NCBI GenBank assembly: GCA_036785705.1
Contig: JAWUZG010000159.1
Location: forward strand, 744,001-808,000
DNA length: 64,000 bases
Reading direction: 5' to 3'
From: Acanthornis magna
Lineage: Eukaryota > Chordata > Aves > Passeriformes > Acanthizidae
The position numbers and the translations under genes were made by a program. Shown in pieces: positions 1 to 9,660 of this stretch; positions within the stretch are counted from its first letter, which is position 1, and each line of letters starts with the position of its first letter. The notes beneath the pieces were generated by a model. That model did no database searches. It saw only the letters and a list, made by a program, of their open reading frames with translations, and was not told the origin of the DNA.

Positions 1-1690
1 TCAAGAATTTGGTTTGCTGCCTGAGAAATAGTTTACCAGCGTTGGCGTCACCGTCCTGCCGTACCTCCGGCGTGCTCGCACACGCACACACGCGTGCACC
101 CAGACTGTTCTTAATTAGCTCCTGAAGCATCACCCCGGGAAGACACGGGGAAGGAAAGATCCGTCACAGACTGCTCCTGCACGGCTGACCCCAGCTGCAA
201 ACCAGGCAGAAAGTTGCTTCTTGCCTGGTTTCAGGTTTTTGGCCACACAGTACTGGGGTAAAAATTCTGGTGGTTGTGAAAATGTGCAATAATTAACTGC
301 AATTACTAATTTACACTTAGGAAAAATTGCATAAGGTTGTATGCAGCATTTTAAAGCCAGAGAGGAATTCTGTGTTCCACACACTCTGGTGTCCTGTACT
401 ACCCCCTGCAACCATCTCCCTGAAGGAGTTTTAGTTCAGATTAACTCATTTTTAGACGCAAGGATTTCCCATGGTTTAAACATGGTGACTTAGACAGTTC
501 ACCACAGAAACGGATCCATTGTTCCAATATGAAAAATCTCTACCTTGTTTAAAGGTGTAGTAAATATTTAGGGTCAAATCCTGCAAGAACCTCACCATGC
601 AATTTTTTTCACCCCAAAAATCGAGGTGCACAGTCCCACCATGGGTCTATGAAACAGAAACTTTCCCAGCTGGTCTGGGAGGTAGAGAGGAAAGAAAAGG
701 AAGTTGGATGCTATTTCCAGCCAGACCACCAGTAAATATCTCTTAACTCCCCATCATTAGTGGTACTTAGCTGCTTATCTCCTTGTTTATAAACCACTGC
801 TGGGATAGTCTCACAATGAAAGCACTATAAAATTTCCTATATTCTCATTTGCAATTACAAGTGTCAGTAATAAACCAGAACCCTTGTGGGCTGTCGAGGT
901 TTTACCTTCCACAAAGGTTTTTACACACTGTCCTCTGGCCTGACGGACAGGGAACACCTTCCCTGATAAAATGGATCAGACACATTCAACCTGATAGTGG
1001 AATCCCGGAGAGGTCCTTCTCCTGCTCAAGGGAAGCTGTGAAACAGCAATTTGAGGCAAGGGAGTCTTTCAGGATGGGATCAGTTCCATTGTCGTCTGCG
1101 GGAATAAATCCAGTTTCAATATTCTTGGACCAAGGCCTTCCTCCCAAGACCAAACAGAAACGAGATTGTGTAACAGGGCGTGAGAAGGCAATTCCTCTGC
1201 CTTCCTACAACACATCTTCGAATCAAGGAGACCTCCTGCATATGGATTATGGCAAGAATCAAGCTAAAATCTCCCTATGGAAGCTCGACGCCATGGGCGT
1301 CTGGGCACTTTCTGTCCATGGGCTGGCTCATGCCAGGGCTGCTGCTTCCTTGCCCAACATCTGTCCATTCCATGGAGCCCAGCCCTGGGATGTGGGCTGC
1401 TTGTCCCTGGGGCACCTGAGTTGGGCAGCGAGCAGTGCTGGGAGCAGCAGCTGGAGAGGGGAAAGCACACCAAAGTTTCAGTTCCCAAGTGGAATTTTCA
1501 GGGGAGGAAAAAAAAAAAACAAAACCAAAAAACCTCACCCAAAAAACCCCAAAAAACAAAGGAAAAAAAAAAAACCCAACCAAACAAAATAGGCCAAAAC
1601 CCCAATATTCACCTTATAAATACGTTTTTAATCAATTTTAAAAAGGTTTTTGTACAGCAAAAAATCTTACAGCAGCACTCGGCTGCCAGC
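1..1690. other. Upstream flank of COMMD7, no gene recognised
   Basis: This is AT-rich to neutral DNA upstream of the COMMD7 island. It has short CA/CG-alternating DNA near 70-100 and an A-rich tract at about 1508-1590 (runs of A broken by C). A + strand frame stays open over 849-1592, but the peptide resembles no family I know and ends in Lys/Pro/Asn residues made by the A-rich tract, so I treat it as fortuitous. In human the divergent neighbour beyond COMMD7 is DNMT3B; no DNMT3B exon is visible here. Confidence 0.6.
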
Positions 1691-2260
1691 CAGCTCTCCA
1701 TCCCGGGAGCCCCGGGCCCCATTGCGATCGCTCGGGCCGCGGGGCACCCCCGGTGCTCCCCCGGTGCTCCCGCGGTGCTCCCCGGGCCGGGCCGGGCCGG
1801 GCCCGCGGCGCTGCGGAAAGTGCGGCCGCCAATGCTCAGGCTGAGGCGGCGGGGCCGGGGCCGGGGCCGGGCGGGCGGAGCCGCCGCCGCCGCCATGGGG
1901 CTGCTCAACTTCACCCGCGACCCGGTGCCGGAGGCGGTGAGCGGCGACATGCACAACCTGAACCAGCTCAGCGCCCAGGTGCGCCGGACGGGGACGGGGA
2001 CGGGGACCGGAACGGGGACGGGAGGGTGTGGCGGCGGGGACAGCCCCAGCGGAGCCCGCGGGGCGGTGGCTCCGGGGCAGCGGCGGCCGGGCGGGACGGG
2101 CCGGGCCGGGCCGGCACCGGGAGCCCCGGAGCAGCCCGGGGGTGCTGATCCCACCGGGGCCCCAGGCCGGGGCCCTGCCGGGCCCGGTGCCCGAGGCAGG
2201 GCGGGCAGCGTGGCCCCGTGCCCGCGGTGCAGTGCCGAAACGCGGGGCGTGCTTGAAGGA
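1690..2260 (+). promoter_or_regulatory. COMMD7: COMMD7 CpG island and promoter region
   Basis: The region is strongly GC- and CpG-rich and surrounds coding exon 1. It holds a CCAAT pentamer at 1829-1833, an ETS-like CGGAAAGT at 1814-1821, a run of CCGGG pentamers at about 1785-1805, and a G-rich GGGGAC array just after the exon 1 donor (about 1988-2030) that could form G-quadruplexes. No TATA box is apparent, as is usual for a housekeeping CpG-island promoter. The transcription start cannot be fixed from sequence; it should lie between about 1690 and 1890. Confidence 0.75.
1895..1978 (+). CDS. COMMD7: COMMD7 coding exon 1 (residues 1-28)
   Basis: This is the start exon. It encodes the MGLLNFTRDPVPEAV start and ends in SAQ at a phase-0 GTGCGC donor. 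The exon lies wholly inside the CpG island. Confidence 0.96.
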
Positions 2261-5200
2261 TGTTTCTGGAATCGTGGGATCCCCGATCGGTTTGGGCTGG
2301 AAGGGACTTTAAACACCATCTAGTGCCACCCGCCTGCCGTGGGCAGGGACGCTGGCAGAGTTCTTGGTGGAGGGCTCAGATCGTGCCCGGTGGGCCGTGG
2401 GGTCCTGTCAAGCTTTGGGGTTTCTGGTGGGACCACACAGCGTTCGAGTTGTGATTCCCACCCCAGATTCCCACCCTGCGCTTCCTGCCTCAAGCTGATG
2501 GTCCCGGTCATTGGTAGGGTACACCTCGAGGTCACTGGCACACCGGGTGTGCAGCTTGGGCTGAAGTCAGTGGAAATGCTGAGGCTTTTCCAGCCCAGCT
2601 AGCCAGGACTGAGGACATCAGCCCAGTAACAGCCTGGTGACATCTCTGTTACAAGGGCAGGGCAGGATGAGCCACTGCAGCCACAAAGCAGCCAATATTG
2701 TCACCAAAACTGCGGGAAAAACAAAAACCCTCCAACAACATTTTTAATGTTAGAGAGTCAAGGCATTACTTTATTTTCTGGCCAGGTTTTTGAACTGGTG
2801 TATTTTCCAACAATACCACTTTGGGCCATACCCAGAAGGTCATGGCCAACGCTGGTGCTGATGCCAGAAGAGGAGGGTGCTGGTAGTGCTCTGCCACTCG
2901 GGCAGTCTCTCCATCCATCCCTGCCTGCCAGCTGCACACCCAGAATGCTGAAAGCAGCAACTAGACCCTTAACCAGTTCTCTTCCTTTCCCGAGTTAGTC
3001 TGGTTGCCCCATGGGGTTTGTGAAACATGAGACTGGATGTTCACAACTTTTACCACTCGCAGTTTTTGGATTGCACAAGACAGAACAGCAGCTTCCGATT
3101 AGCCACAAGTCACAAAAGCCCTGTGCAGTGCCAGCTACCAGCTGCACAGACCCCTTGAGAGGCTCTGAAAAGCATCCTGAGCAAATCCCATCCACAGGCC
3201 TCACATAATGCTAAGGACAGGGCACCAGCACAGGAGGTCCAGCTCTGGGATCAATGTGCTGGAGGCGGGTCAGGGGGGTACATCACCACCTAATCGTGGT
3301 GCTGGTGGGGTGGTGAGGTGCTGCTGCCCGACTCTAACACTGTCCTGTTTCTTCACAGCAATTCTCAGCGCTGACTGAAGTGCTTTTCCGCTTTCTGACA
3401 GAGCCCAAAGAGGTAAGGCAGAACTGGAGAGATGTGTGAGTGCAGCTCTGGTCAAAAACAGAGAAAAGATTGTGTCACTGCTTTTTCTCTTGAGCAGGTA
3501 GAAAGGTTTCTGACTCAGCTCTCAGACTTTGCCACCATGAATAAAATCAGCTTGGGCCCCTTGAAAAACATTGTCAAAAGTATTCTTCTGGTACCCAACG
3601 GTAAGTGATGTATTTGCATATGCTGCCCTGAGGCCAAACTGTCCCAGGCATTCCTGCAGGGCTCGGTTTGCACAATAAGTGTTAATGGTAGCTAATACAG
3701 CGCTTAGCACTTAAGAATCAAAAGTTCCCCTGTTTGGTGACTCTTTGTATTCTTTATACCCTGCCTGCATGCACATTTCACAAGCTTAAGTAAACTTCCT
3801 TAAATATCTGTGCATTAAATGCAGCACAACACTGTGACAGTGCTTGGTTTAAGCAGTACCTGTAAATCCCTTTTGCCAGACCAGGGCAGCCTCATGTTGG
3901 CCCCGAGTCTCTGCAGGAACTTCCACCCAAGTGACCCAGGACTGTAATTCCTCCAAGGACAAGCGCTGTTGGAGACAGATAAGACCGTGCACACCCCTTT
4001 GGAGTGGGCTGGGGACCAGAGCAGTTCTAGGCCATGTGAAGGAGACATCTGACCTTGGAGTCACTAGAGAGACACTTAATGACTCCTGCTCCTTCTCATT
4101 CATAAACAGTGAGGAAGAGGTTCGGGGGGGATTCCGCTGGAATACCCCAGACTCCAGCACTTTGTAGGATTACTGTGATGTTGTGGCTGCCGTTTGACAT
4201 GGTAATGCATCAAACACTCCACAGTACATTCATCCCATTGATCTTTCTTGTTATTAATAGTCCCTTGCTGTTATCCTTCAGCCGTGAGTTCCCCATAGCT
4301 TCCTTCACAGCCCTGATGCTTAGCACAACTGTTTTCTGAATTTGTTCTAAACTTGTTCTACTACTTCAAGCCACTTCTCCTATCCAGGAGTTGCAATCAT
4401 TTTCTTTCCTTCAACCGTCTTGTGGAGATTTAATGCAGAATTTGTGTTTTCTCCCATCCCGATTCAGGCCTTGGTGCCCTCATCTTGTCGTTCCTGTGTG
4501 CGTGCTCTGGCTTCAATCCCTTTTTAACTTTTCCTTAGCTCTGGGATGCCACGGACGGTATCAGAACAGATCACAGCTGATAACTTTGCCTCTTTGCTAC
4601 ACAGCCGGAAAGCCACGTGGGGCTGGCAGTCTCCTTGAATTTATGAGATTCCTGCTCTTGGCTTCAGAGAGCAGAATCCTTGTAAAGGTCCCTGTGCTGC
4701 CTGGGCCCCAGAACAAAGGGGGAAGGCGCAGCGGGGGAAAGTGTTATATGCACACGTTCACACCCATCATCCCAAACACAGCAGGTAGGTCAAATTAGCA
4801 GCCCGCCAGCCTTAACAGTTCTCCTTTAACAAGCAAAGCGGCTACAGGAGAGAAAGCAGCAGCTTCAAAACATAACCGCTGCCGCTGTTCCCATGGATAC
4901 CTGCAATGGGATCTCGCCCTCTCCCAGGCACTCCCAGAGCCCGGACTTTTAAAGCACCGGGCATCTGCAGAGATACCGGCAGGCACGACTGGGTTTCCGA
5001 TCTCCGAGGAGCTGTGGTTTGCTTCAAAACACAGCTCAGAAACAGAGGCTTTCCATCGCCGGGTCCCGTCCCTGCCTGTATTTGACTCAGTAAAGATCGG
5101 TTTGACTCAGTAAAAAGTGATTTTTTTTTTTTTTTCTTCTTTGCGGTGTTTATTCAGGTGCCCTGAAGAGGAATTTGTCTTCTGAACAAGTCAGAGCAGA

Positions 5201-7196
5201 TTTTATTGCTCTAGGTAGGTCACGTGGTTTTCACGAAATAAAAGATAATTAATATTTATCACATATAGTAATCTCATATGGTTTCCCCCCACAGGCCTCA
5301 GTGAAGAGAAAGCCAGTTATTTTGCAGAACAGGTATTCATATATTTTTGCTTCTTTCTAAGCTAACAAAATGTCACTTCTGTGAGGGGGAACTCATAAAA
5401 CCCCACTGTGCTCCTGAGACATGTCGGCGCTTTGGGTATTTTCTTCAAAACCAGCTTGGGATTTTGAACTGAAGATCCTCAGAGAACTAATAAGGAGCAG
5501 TTTGTCTGATGATATCTCTGGTTTGCCAGGGCCTCTCCCCCGTCAGTGTCACAGTTCCTGCACTGCTGTGTGGCTTTCATGTGATGTTTTTGTGCTTCCC
5601 ATGCTTTGAGCCCCGAGGTCATGCAGTTACACGAACACATGGCTTTTTGCACAGATATTGTTACACTGAACCAGTGCTAAAACAAAACCAGTGAGTTTCA
5701 TTTACAGAAGTGACAGGGCAGATGGAAATCCTAGCAGGACTCAAACACCTCTGAAAGCCCTCCTGACCACATTAGTTCTCTCTTTACTCTGGGCTTCTGC
5801 CATCCTCTGCCTTCATTCTGGCACTTGTCGAAGCTTCAGGTACAAACAGAGGCCTCTCTGAATTAATTGCTGGTGTCTTTTGCTCTTGTAGTGGAAGGTG
5901 AATTCCCCCACCCTAACCCGCCTGGCTGTGGGTCAGACACTGATGATTAACCAGCTGATAGATATGGAGTGGAAGTTTGGAGGTAATAGAGCTACAACAT
6001 AAACTGGAGGGGTTGGGAAACCCAGCAGCAGCTCTTGGCTAAATAACGTTTTATTTCACTGCTTAACTAACAGATTATCTCCCTTCTCTTCTTTCTGACT
6101 CACAGTGACTGCTGGGAGCAGTGAGCTGGAAAAAGTGGGAAGTATCTTCTTACAGGTAAATCTCCCACATCACAGAGTTCAGCTTGTAGTGCAGTTGAGG
6201 AACAAGCTCCAGCCAGGCATGTGGAAAGCACTGGCTGTGAGGGGAAGGAGAGGGAAGCTGGGTCTCATAGGAACGGCCTCTGTGACTGCATCTTCAGTCT
6301 CCAAGTGCTGCTGCCAGCAGAGAGCAGACATGCTGCTGTTTGTTTCTCCTCTGATGACTCGAGGTATCACAGAAATGTGTCACACTCTGAAAAGCTGTTC
6401 AAAAAGCTCAGTTTAGCAAAGGTGAACCATCTTGGGGAGGGAGGGGAAGTGGGATGAAGGACTTCTAGAGATCCTCCCAATGCCCTGGGAATCTGTTCCT
6501 ACGGTGACACTTCTAGAAAAGCCTGTCAAAGATGTGTGTGCTGTGCAGCAGTCTGAAACTCACAGCAGACTCCTGCTCTGCTGTCCTCTCCTAGTGCACA
6601 GGTACAGGTCTGAACTAAAATACCTCTTCTTTTCCTTTCCCCAAGCTGAAGCTGGTGATTAAAAAAGGGAGCCAATTGGAAAACGTGTATGTCGGTGAGT
6701 TAACCGTTCTGGACAAGAGAGGACGGGAAAGCTGCAGTTTGGGGCTAGGGGTGTTGGAGGTGGGGGAATTTGGGGTTAGAACTGGGGGTCACTGCAGAAG
6801 TATCGCTGTGACTACTCCTACCCCAGCCTTTCCATCCCTGTGGCTGCTCCTGTCAGTCTGTCCCTGCCACAGGCACTCTGGAACTGTTTAGGAACAGTGA
6901 CTTGTGGCTGTCTTCACATCTGTGCCTCAGTAAACACAGATCTGCCACAGAGCAGTGCGGAGCAGCACGGCAGAGGAGGAAAGTAAATGATTCCCAATCA
7001 TGGAGTGCTGTTGGGAGATCCCATCCCCAGGAAGATCCCAGCCCAGGCCCCTCTGGCAGCCTGGCTAGCATAAGAAACCAGCTGCTGGGATTCATGGTGG
7101 CTAATCCTGCCCACCTTAGGTGAACATAAGTTGCTCCATGGTAGCACCAGAACAGCTTTGCCAATGTCGGAAATGTAGCCTGAAATCTAAGACTTG

Positions 7197-7241
<45 letters not shown>

Positions 7242-7325
7242 CCTGCAGAGTTAACTTTGCCCCAGTTCTACAGTTTTCTGCATGAAATGGAACGGGTCAA
7301 AACCAGCCTGGAAAGCTTCAGCTGA
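1895..7325 (+). CDS. COMMD7: COMMD7, COMM domain-containing protein 7 (complete, 9 coding exons)
   Basis: The CDS joins 1895-1978, 3359-3412, 3498-3600, 5158-5214, 5295-5332, 5892-5982, 6106-6155, 6646-6694 and 7249-7325. This totals 603 nt and 200 aa, the same length as human COMMD7. All introns are GT-AG and the phases join without a frameshift. The start ATG sits in a near-perfect Kozak context (GCCGCCATGG). Residues 1-28 carry the family's DPVPEAV start block. An alpha-helical N-terminal domain follows (about 29-112). The COMM domain spans about 133-200, with the landmark blocks LIDMEWKFGV, ELEKVGSIFLQL and ENVYVELTLPQFYSFLHEME. COMMD proteins assemble with CCDC22/CCDC93 in the Commander complex for endosomal recycling, and COMMD7 has been linked to NF-kB repression; that is family knowledge. 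There is no signal peptide or membrane segment. The gene lies upstream of NOL4L in the same orientation, as in human. Confidence 0.97.
1979..3358 (+). other. COMMD7: COMMD7 intron 1
   Basis: The first ~280 nt are the tail of the CpG island, including the GGGGAC array. A minus-strand CR1 fragment follows at about 2266-2352. The rest is unremarkable. Confidence 0.8.
2266..2352 (-). repeat. CR1 LINE 3'-end fragment in COMMD7 intron 1
   Basis: On the + strand it reads GGTTTGGGCTGGAAGGGAC, then TTTAAA..CATCTAGTGCCACC, then GCCGTGGGCAGGGAC. This is the reverse complement of the avian CR1 3' end. It sits on the downstream edge of the CpG island and shares its high GC. Confidence 0.8.
3359..3412 (+). 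CDS. COMMD7: COMMD7 coding exon 2 (residues 29-46)
   Basis: The exon is 54 nt, phase 0 at both ends, with acceptor ...CTTCACAG and donor GTAAGG. It encodes QFSALTEVLFRFLTEPKE. Because it is symmetrical, skipping it would keep the frame. Confidence 0.96.
3498..3600 (+). CDS. COMMD7: COMMD7 coding exon 3 (residues 47-81, split Gly)
   Basis: The exon follows an 85-nt intron, unusually short even for a bird. The acceptor is TTGAGCAG and the donor GTAAGT. It encodes a helical segment running from VERFL to LLVPN and ends at phase 1 inside a Gly codon. Confidence 0.96.
3601..5157 (+). other. COMMD7: COMMD7 intron 3
   Basis: This is the largest COMMD7 intron. It has an octamer ATTTGCAT at 3612-3619 and ends in a T15 tract before exon 4. 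I see no gene or recognisable transposon. Confidence 0.6.
5158..5214 (+). CDS. COMMD7: COMMD7 coding exon 4 (residues 81-100)
   Basis: The acceptor TTTATTCAG is preceded by a 15-T run starting near 5121. The exon encodes ALKRNLSSEQVRADFIAL and is phase 1 on both sides; the donor is GTAGGT. Confidence 0.95.
5295..5332 (+). CDS. COMMD7: COMMD7 coding exon 5, 38-nt micro-exon (residues 100-112)
   Basis: This very short exon lies between acceptor CCCCCCACAG and donor GTATTC, only 80 nt after exon 4. It encodes LSEEKASYFAEQ after the split Gly and ends at phase 0. It is required to keep the frame between exons 4 and 6. Confidence 0.94.
5892..5982 (+). CDS. COMMD7: COMMD7 coding exon 6 (residues 113-143, COMM domain start)
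   Basis: The acceptor is CTCTTGTAG and the donor GTAATA. The exon encodes WKVNSPTLTRLAVGQ followed by the COMM-domain opening LIDMEWKFG. It ends at phase 1 in the Val codon completed by exon 7. Confidence 0.95.
6106..6155 (+). CDS. COMMD7: COMMD7 coding exon 7 (residues 143-159)
   Basis: The acceptor is GACTCACAG and the donor GTAAAT. The exon encodes VTAGSSELEKVGSIFLQ, a COMM-domain strand and loop segment. Confidence 0.95.
6646..6694 (+). CDS. COMMD7: COMMD7 coding exon 8 (residues 160-176)
   Basis: The acceptor is TTTCCCCAAG and the donor GTGAGT (consensus). The exon encodes LKLVIKKGSQLENVYV and ends at phase 1. Confidence 0.95.
7202..7241 (+). repeat. 40-T homopolymer forming the polypyrimidine tract of the last COMMD7 intron
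   Basis: Forty uninterrupted T residues lie directly before CCTGCAG, the acceptor of exon 9. Pure T tracts of this length are unusual at a constitutive acceptor and are prone to length change and sequencing error. It may be the poly(A) remnant of an antisense retroposon, but I see no body attached to it. Confidence 0.9.
7249..7325 (+). CDS. COMMD7: COMMD7 coding exon 9 (residues 176-200 and stop)
   Basis: The terminal coding exon completes the split Glu codon and encodes LTLPQFYSFLHEMERVKTSL and the C-terminal ESFS, then TGA at 7323-7325. It closes the COMM domain with its C-terminal helix. Confidence 0.96.
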
Positions 7326-7655
7326 AACTGCACAGACCTGAGCCGACATCTGTCCGGGATGTTTAATTCCTCCTCATGGGCCTGCAGATCTGCTCTTTCC
7401 CAGCTGACTCTTCACACCCTGATAAGAGAAGACAAGCTGTGCAGTGAGCAGTGGTGTCATGGCCCAGCAGGACCCATCAATCCTTCAGAACCTGAAACTT
7501 GGGCTAAGTTTCAGCTTTTTCAAAGCACCTACAAATCCACTCATCTTTTTTTTTTTTTTTTTTTACTATACTATTATGAGAAACTGTGGTCAGACGTAAT
7601 GTGGGTACCTGTACTAAAATAGCAAAGAAATAAACCCATTCCCATCCTGCTCCAT
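7326..7655 (+). terminator. COMMD7: COMMD7 3' UTR and poly(A) signal
   Basis: A canonical AATAAA lies at 7629-7634, about 300 nt after the stop, so cleavage is expected near 7650. The UTR also holds a 19-T run at about 7546-7564. The end point is inferred from the signal. Confidence 0.8.
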
Positions 7656-8929
7656 TCGTATCAGAATTTGATTTTATGAGAAAAAGAGAAACAGGAGCAA
7701 AGAATAGTTTTGAAACTTAGAAGAATTAAGCAGAGAGGACGAGGAAAGCAAGGAGAGCGTCTAACCTGGGGAATCACTTAGTGCTCCCTTCAAGCCTCTC
7801 CCTTCTCTTGTATTAAGAAATGTGTTGATTAGCTTCTTCCCAATCGTGCCTCATTATGGAAAAGTCTCTCAGTGGTAGATGATTTTAAATCTTAAACAAC
7901 CAAACAGCTGCCCCTGTGCACAGGGGGAGGACATCTCAGGGGGTGACTAGATAAATCTCATTTGGATGTGCTGCTCTTTAATCTGCAGCTTATGTGACAT
8001 GGCACAGTCAGACCCAGCCCGTTTCCCGGTGGACATATGTCCAAACCCCATGAAGTGCCATTAGCTCGACTCTTCAGTTGTCTGAGGGTGAGGATGAGCT
8101 CTTCATCAGGAAGCAGAGGGGTGCTCTGAGCCAATCTGAGGCAGTGGGTGATGTTACAGTCACCAGAGTTCCTCCTGTGTCGACTTGAGTTGTCCAGCAG
8201 CCTGAGCTGGCTGAAGCCTCTCCCACAGCACAGGGATGAAGGAAGCTCCTCTTCCAGGGCATATCCCAAGGCATCTCCATGTCCCTGGCACACTTGGCAG
8301 TTCCAGTGAAGGGAACAAACCACATTACCAGGGAATATCCCACTAAGAGACTCTGTTTCCAGCCTCCACCTGAAGGGGTTCACTGTGCCATGGCATCCTG
8401 TGGGGCTCCCTGCACCAGCAGCTGCTTCCAGTTAAATCTGTCCCAAACAGACCATTTCTGTGAGAGAAGTGTCACAAAGCTCCCTGCAACTCACAGCTTC
8501 ACCCGTGGGTTTCCAGCTGCAGCAAACCCAGCACTGAGTGTCCCTGCATCGCATTTCCTGTGGTGCTGCAGGAATGACGGGGAGTGAGAGCGGGCACAGG
8601 CTGAGCCATATATTTGGGAAATGGGGAATCCTGCTGGCAAATCCGGGGATGGATTTATTTATTTTCCCACATATCAGATCAATCACAGGCATTTCAAGCT
8701 TTGTCACATGATTACTGTAAAAATAAAAAAAAACCACCAAAAACCTCTGAAATAATGTTCTACAGAAAATGCTATCTCCTTTTGGGTGGCAGGAAAAGCT
8801 ATTTCAGGGAGGAAGAAGCAGTCCAAAGGGCTGCTGCTTTCCCAAGACAAAAGCAATTTTTTTTTTCTGCTTTACATTTTCTGCTGCCTGTTCCCATTAT
8901 TTCTCCTCACCCTCCCAGTGCCAGGGCGG
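7656..8929. other. Intergenic, nothing recognised
   Basis: This is single-copy-looking DNA downstream of COMMD7. Several frames are open by chance but none resembles a known protein. Confidence 0.5.
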
Positions 8930-9660
8930 CACCGCTCAGCCCTATCCGGTTACGTCGGGAGGTGGCCACAGCGCTGCCGAGAAGATGCCAGGCTCAGTTG
9001 TGGGTCAGGAATCCGCCGTCCCCCCGCGCTCCTCCCCCTGCCCGGTTGGGATTAAGCCGCTCGGGGCTGACGCACACCGAGCCCGCTGACCCCGAGTGCA
9101 GGGGTCACCTCCATGCTGCTCCGCGGTCCCCACGGGCAGCTCTGATCGGCGGCATTTGCGCCGCGGCGTGACCTTCCTGCTGCCACCAGCGCTCGCGGGG
9201 ACCCGCCAGCGCCCTTTCATCCCACGCGCTTGGCTGTGCATGAGCCGAGCTGGCAGCCCCGTGGGGAAGGGGTGGAGAGGGGAGCTGGCTCCGGCAGCAC
9301 CGGCACGGGGTGACGCCAACCACAAGGGAATCGGGTCACCCTCCCGATGGGGCCAGCCGGGAGCAAGAAGGACTCTGGGAGGCAGCGTGGCAGCCATGCC
9401 TCTCCTGCACAGCACGGCCTGGCTTCGCCGCTGGCACAGGGGGTGGTGGCCGATGTCCAGACCCCCGCGCCAGGAGCTGGCAGGCAGAGGGCACAGCTGG
9501 CACAGCCTCAGCGAGGGCTGAGCGCGGAGGGAAGGAGCAGCCGCGGTGCCCGTTTTGCCCGGGTTTCCGGGCGGCCCCGCGGTGCTCGTGTGCGCGGCCC
9601 CTTCCGCCTGCCCGTCAAGCCCAGCCAGCCGAGAGCTAATCTCGGCGGGACAGCGGGCGC
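8930..9660. promoter_or_regulatory. Orphan CpG-rich island downstream of COMMD7
   Basis: GC and CpG content rises abruptly at about 8930 and falls after about 9660, with clusters such as CGGGCGGCCCCGCGG near 9565. No coding exon is recognisable. It is a candidate distal promoter, enhancer or lncRNA start, called from base composition only. Confidence 0.4.

Larger units (their letters stand above)
5333..7248 (+). other. COMMD7: COMMD7 introns 5-8 (non-coding parts)
   Basis: These are short introns (5333-5891, 5983-6105, 6156-6645, 6695-7248) between exons 5 and 9. Apart from the terminal T40 tract I see no repeats, snoRNA boxes or additional exons. Confidence 0.6.

Noticed and set aside
849..1592. 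247-codon + strand open frame upstream of COMMD7
   Set aside because: No family resemblance; the C-terminal part is made of an A-rich tract giving Lys/Pro/Asn runs; no splice or promoter support.
1..1690. DNMT3B, the expected divergent neighbour
   Set aside because: No DNMT3B-like exon on the minus strand; the human gene starts many kilobases away, so it should lie left of this window.
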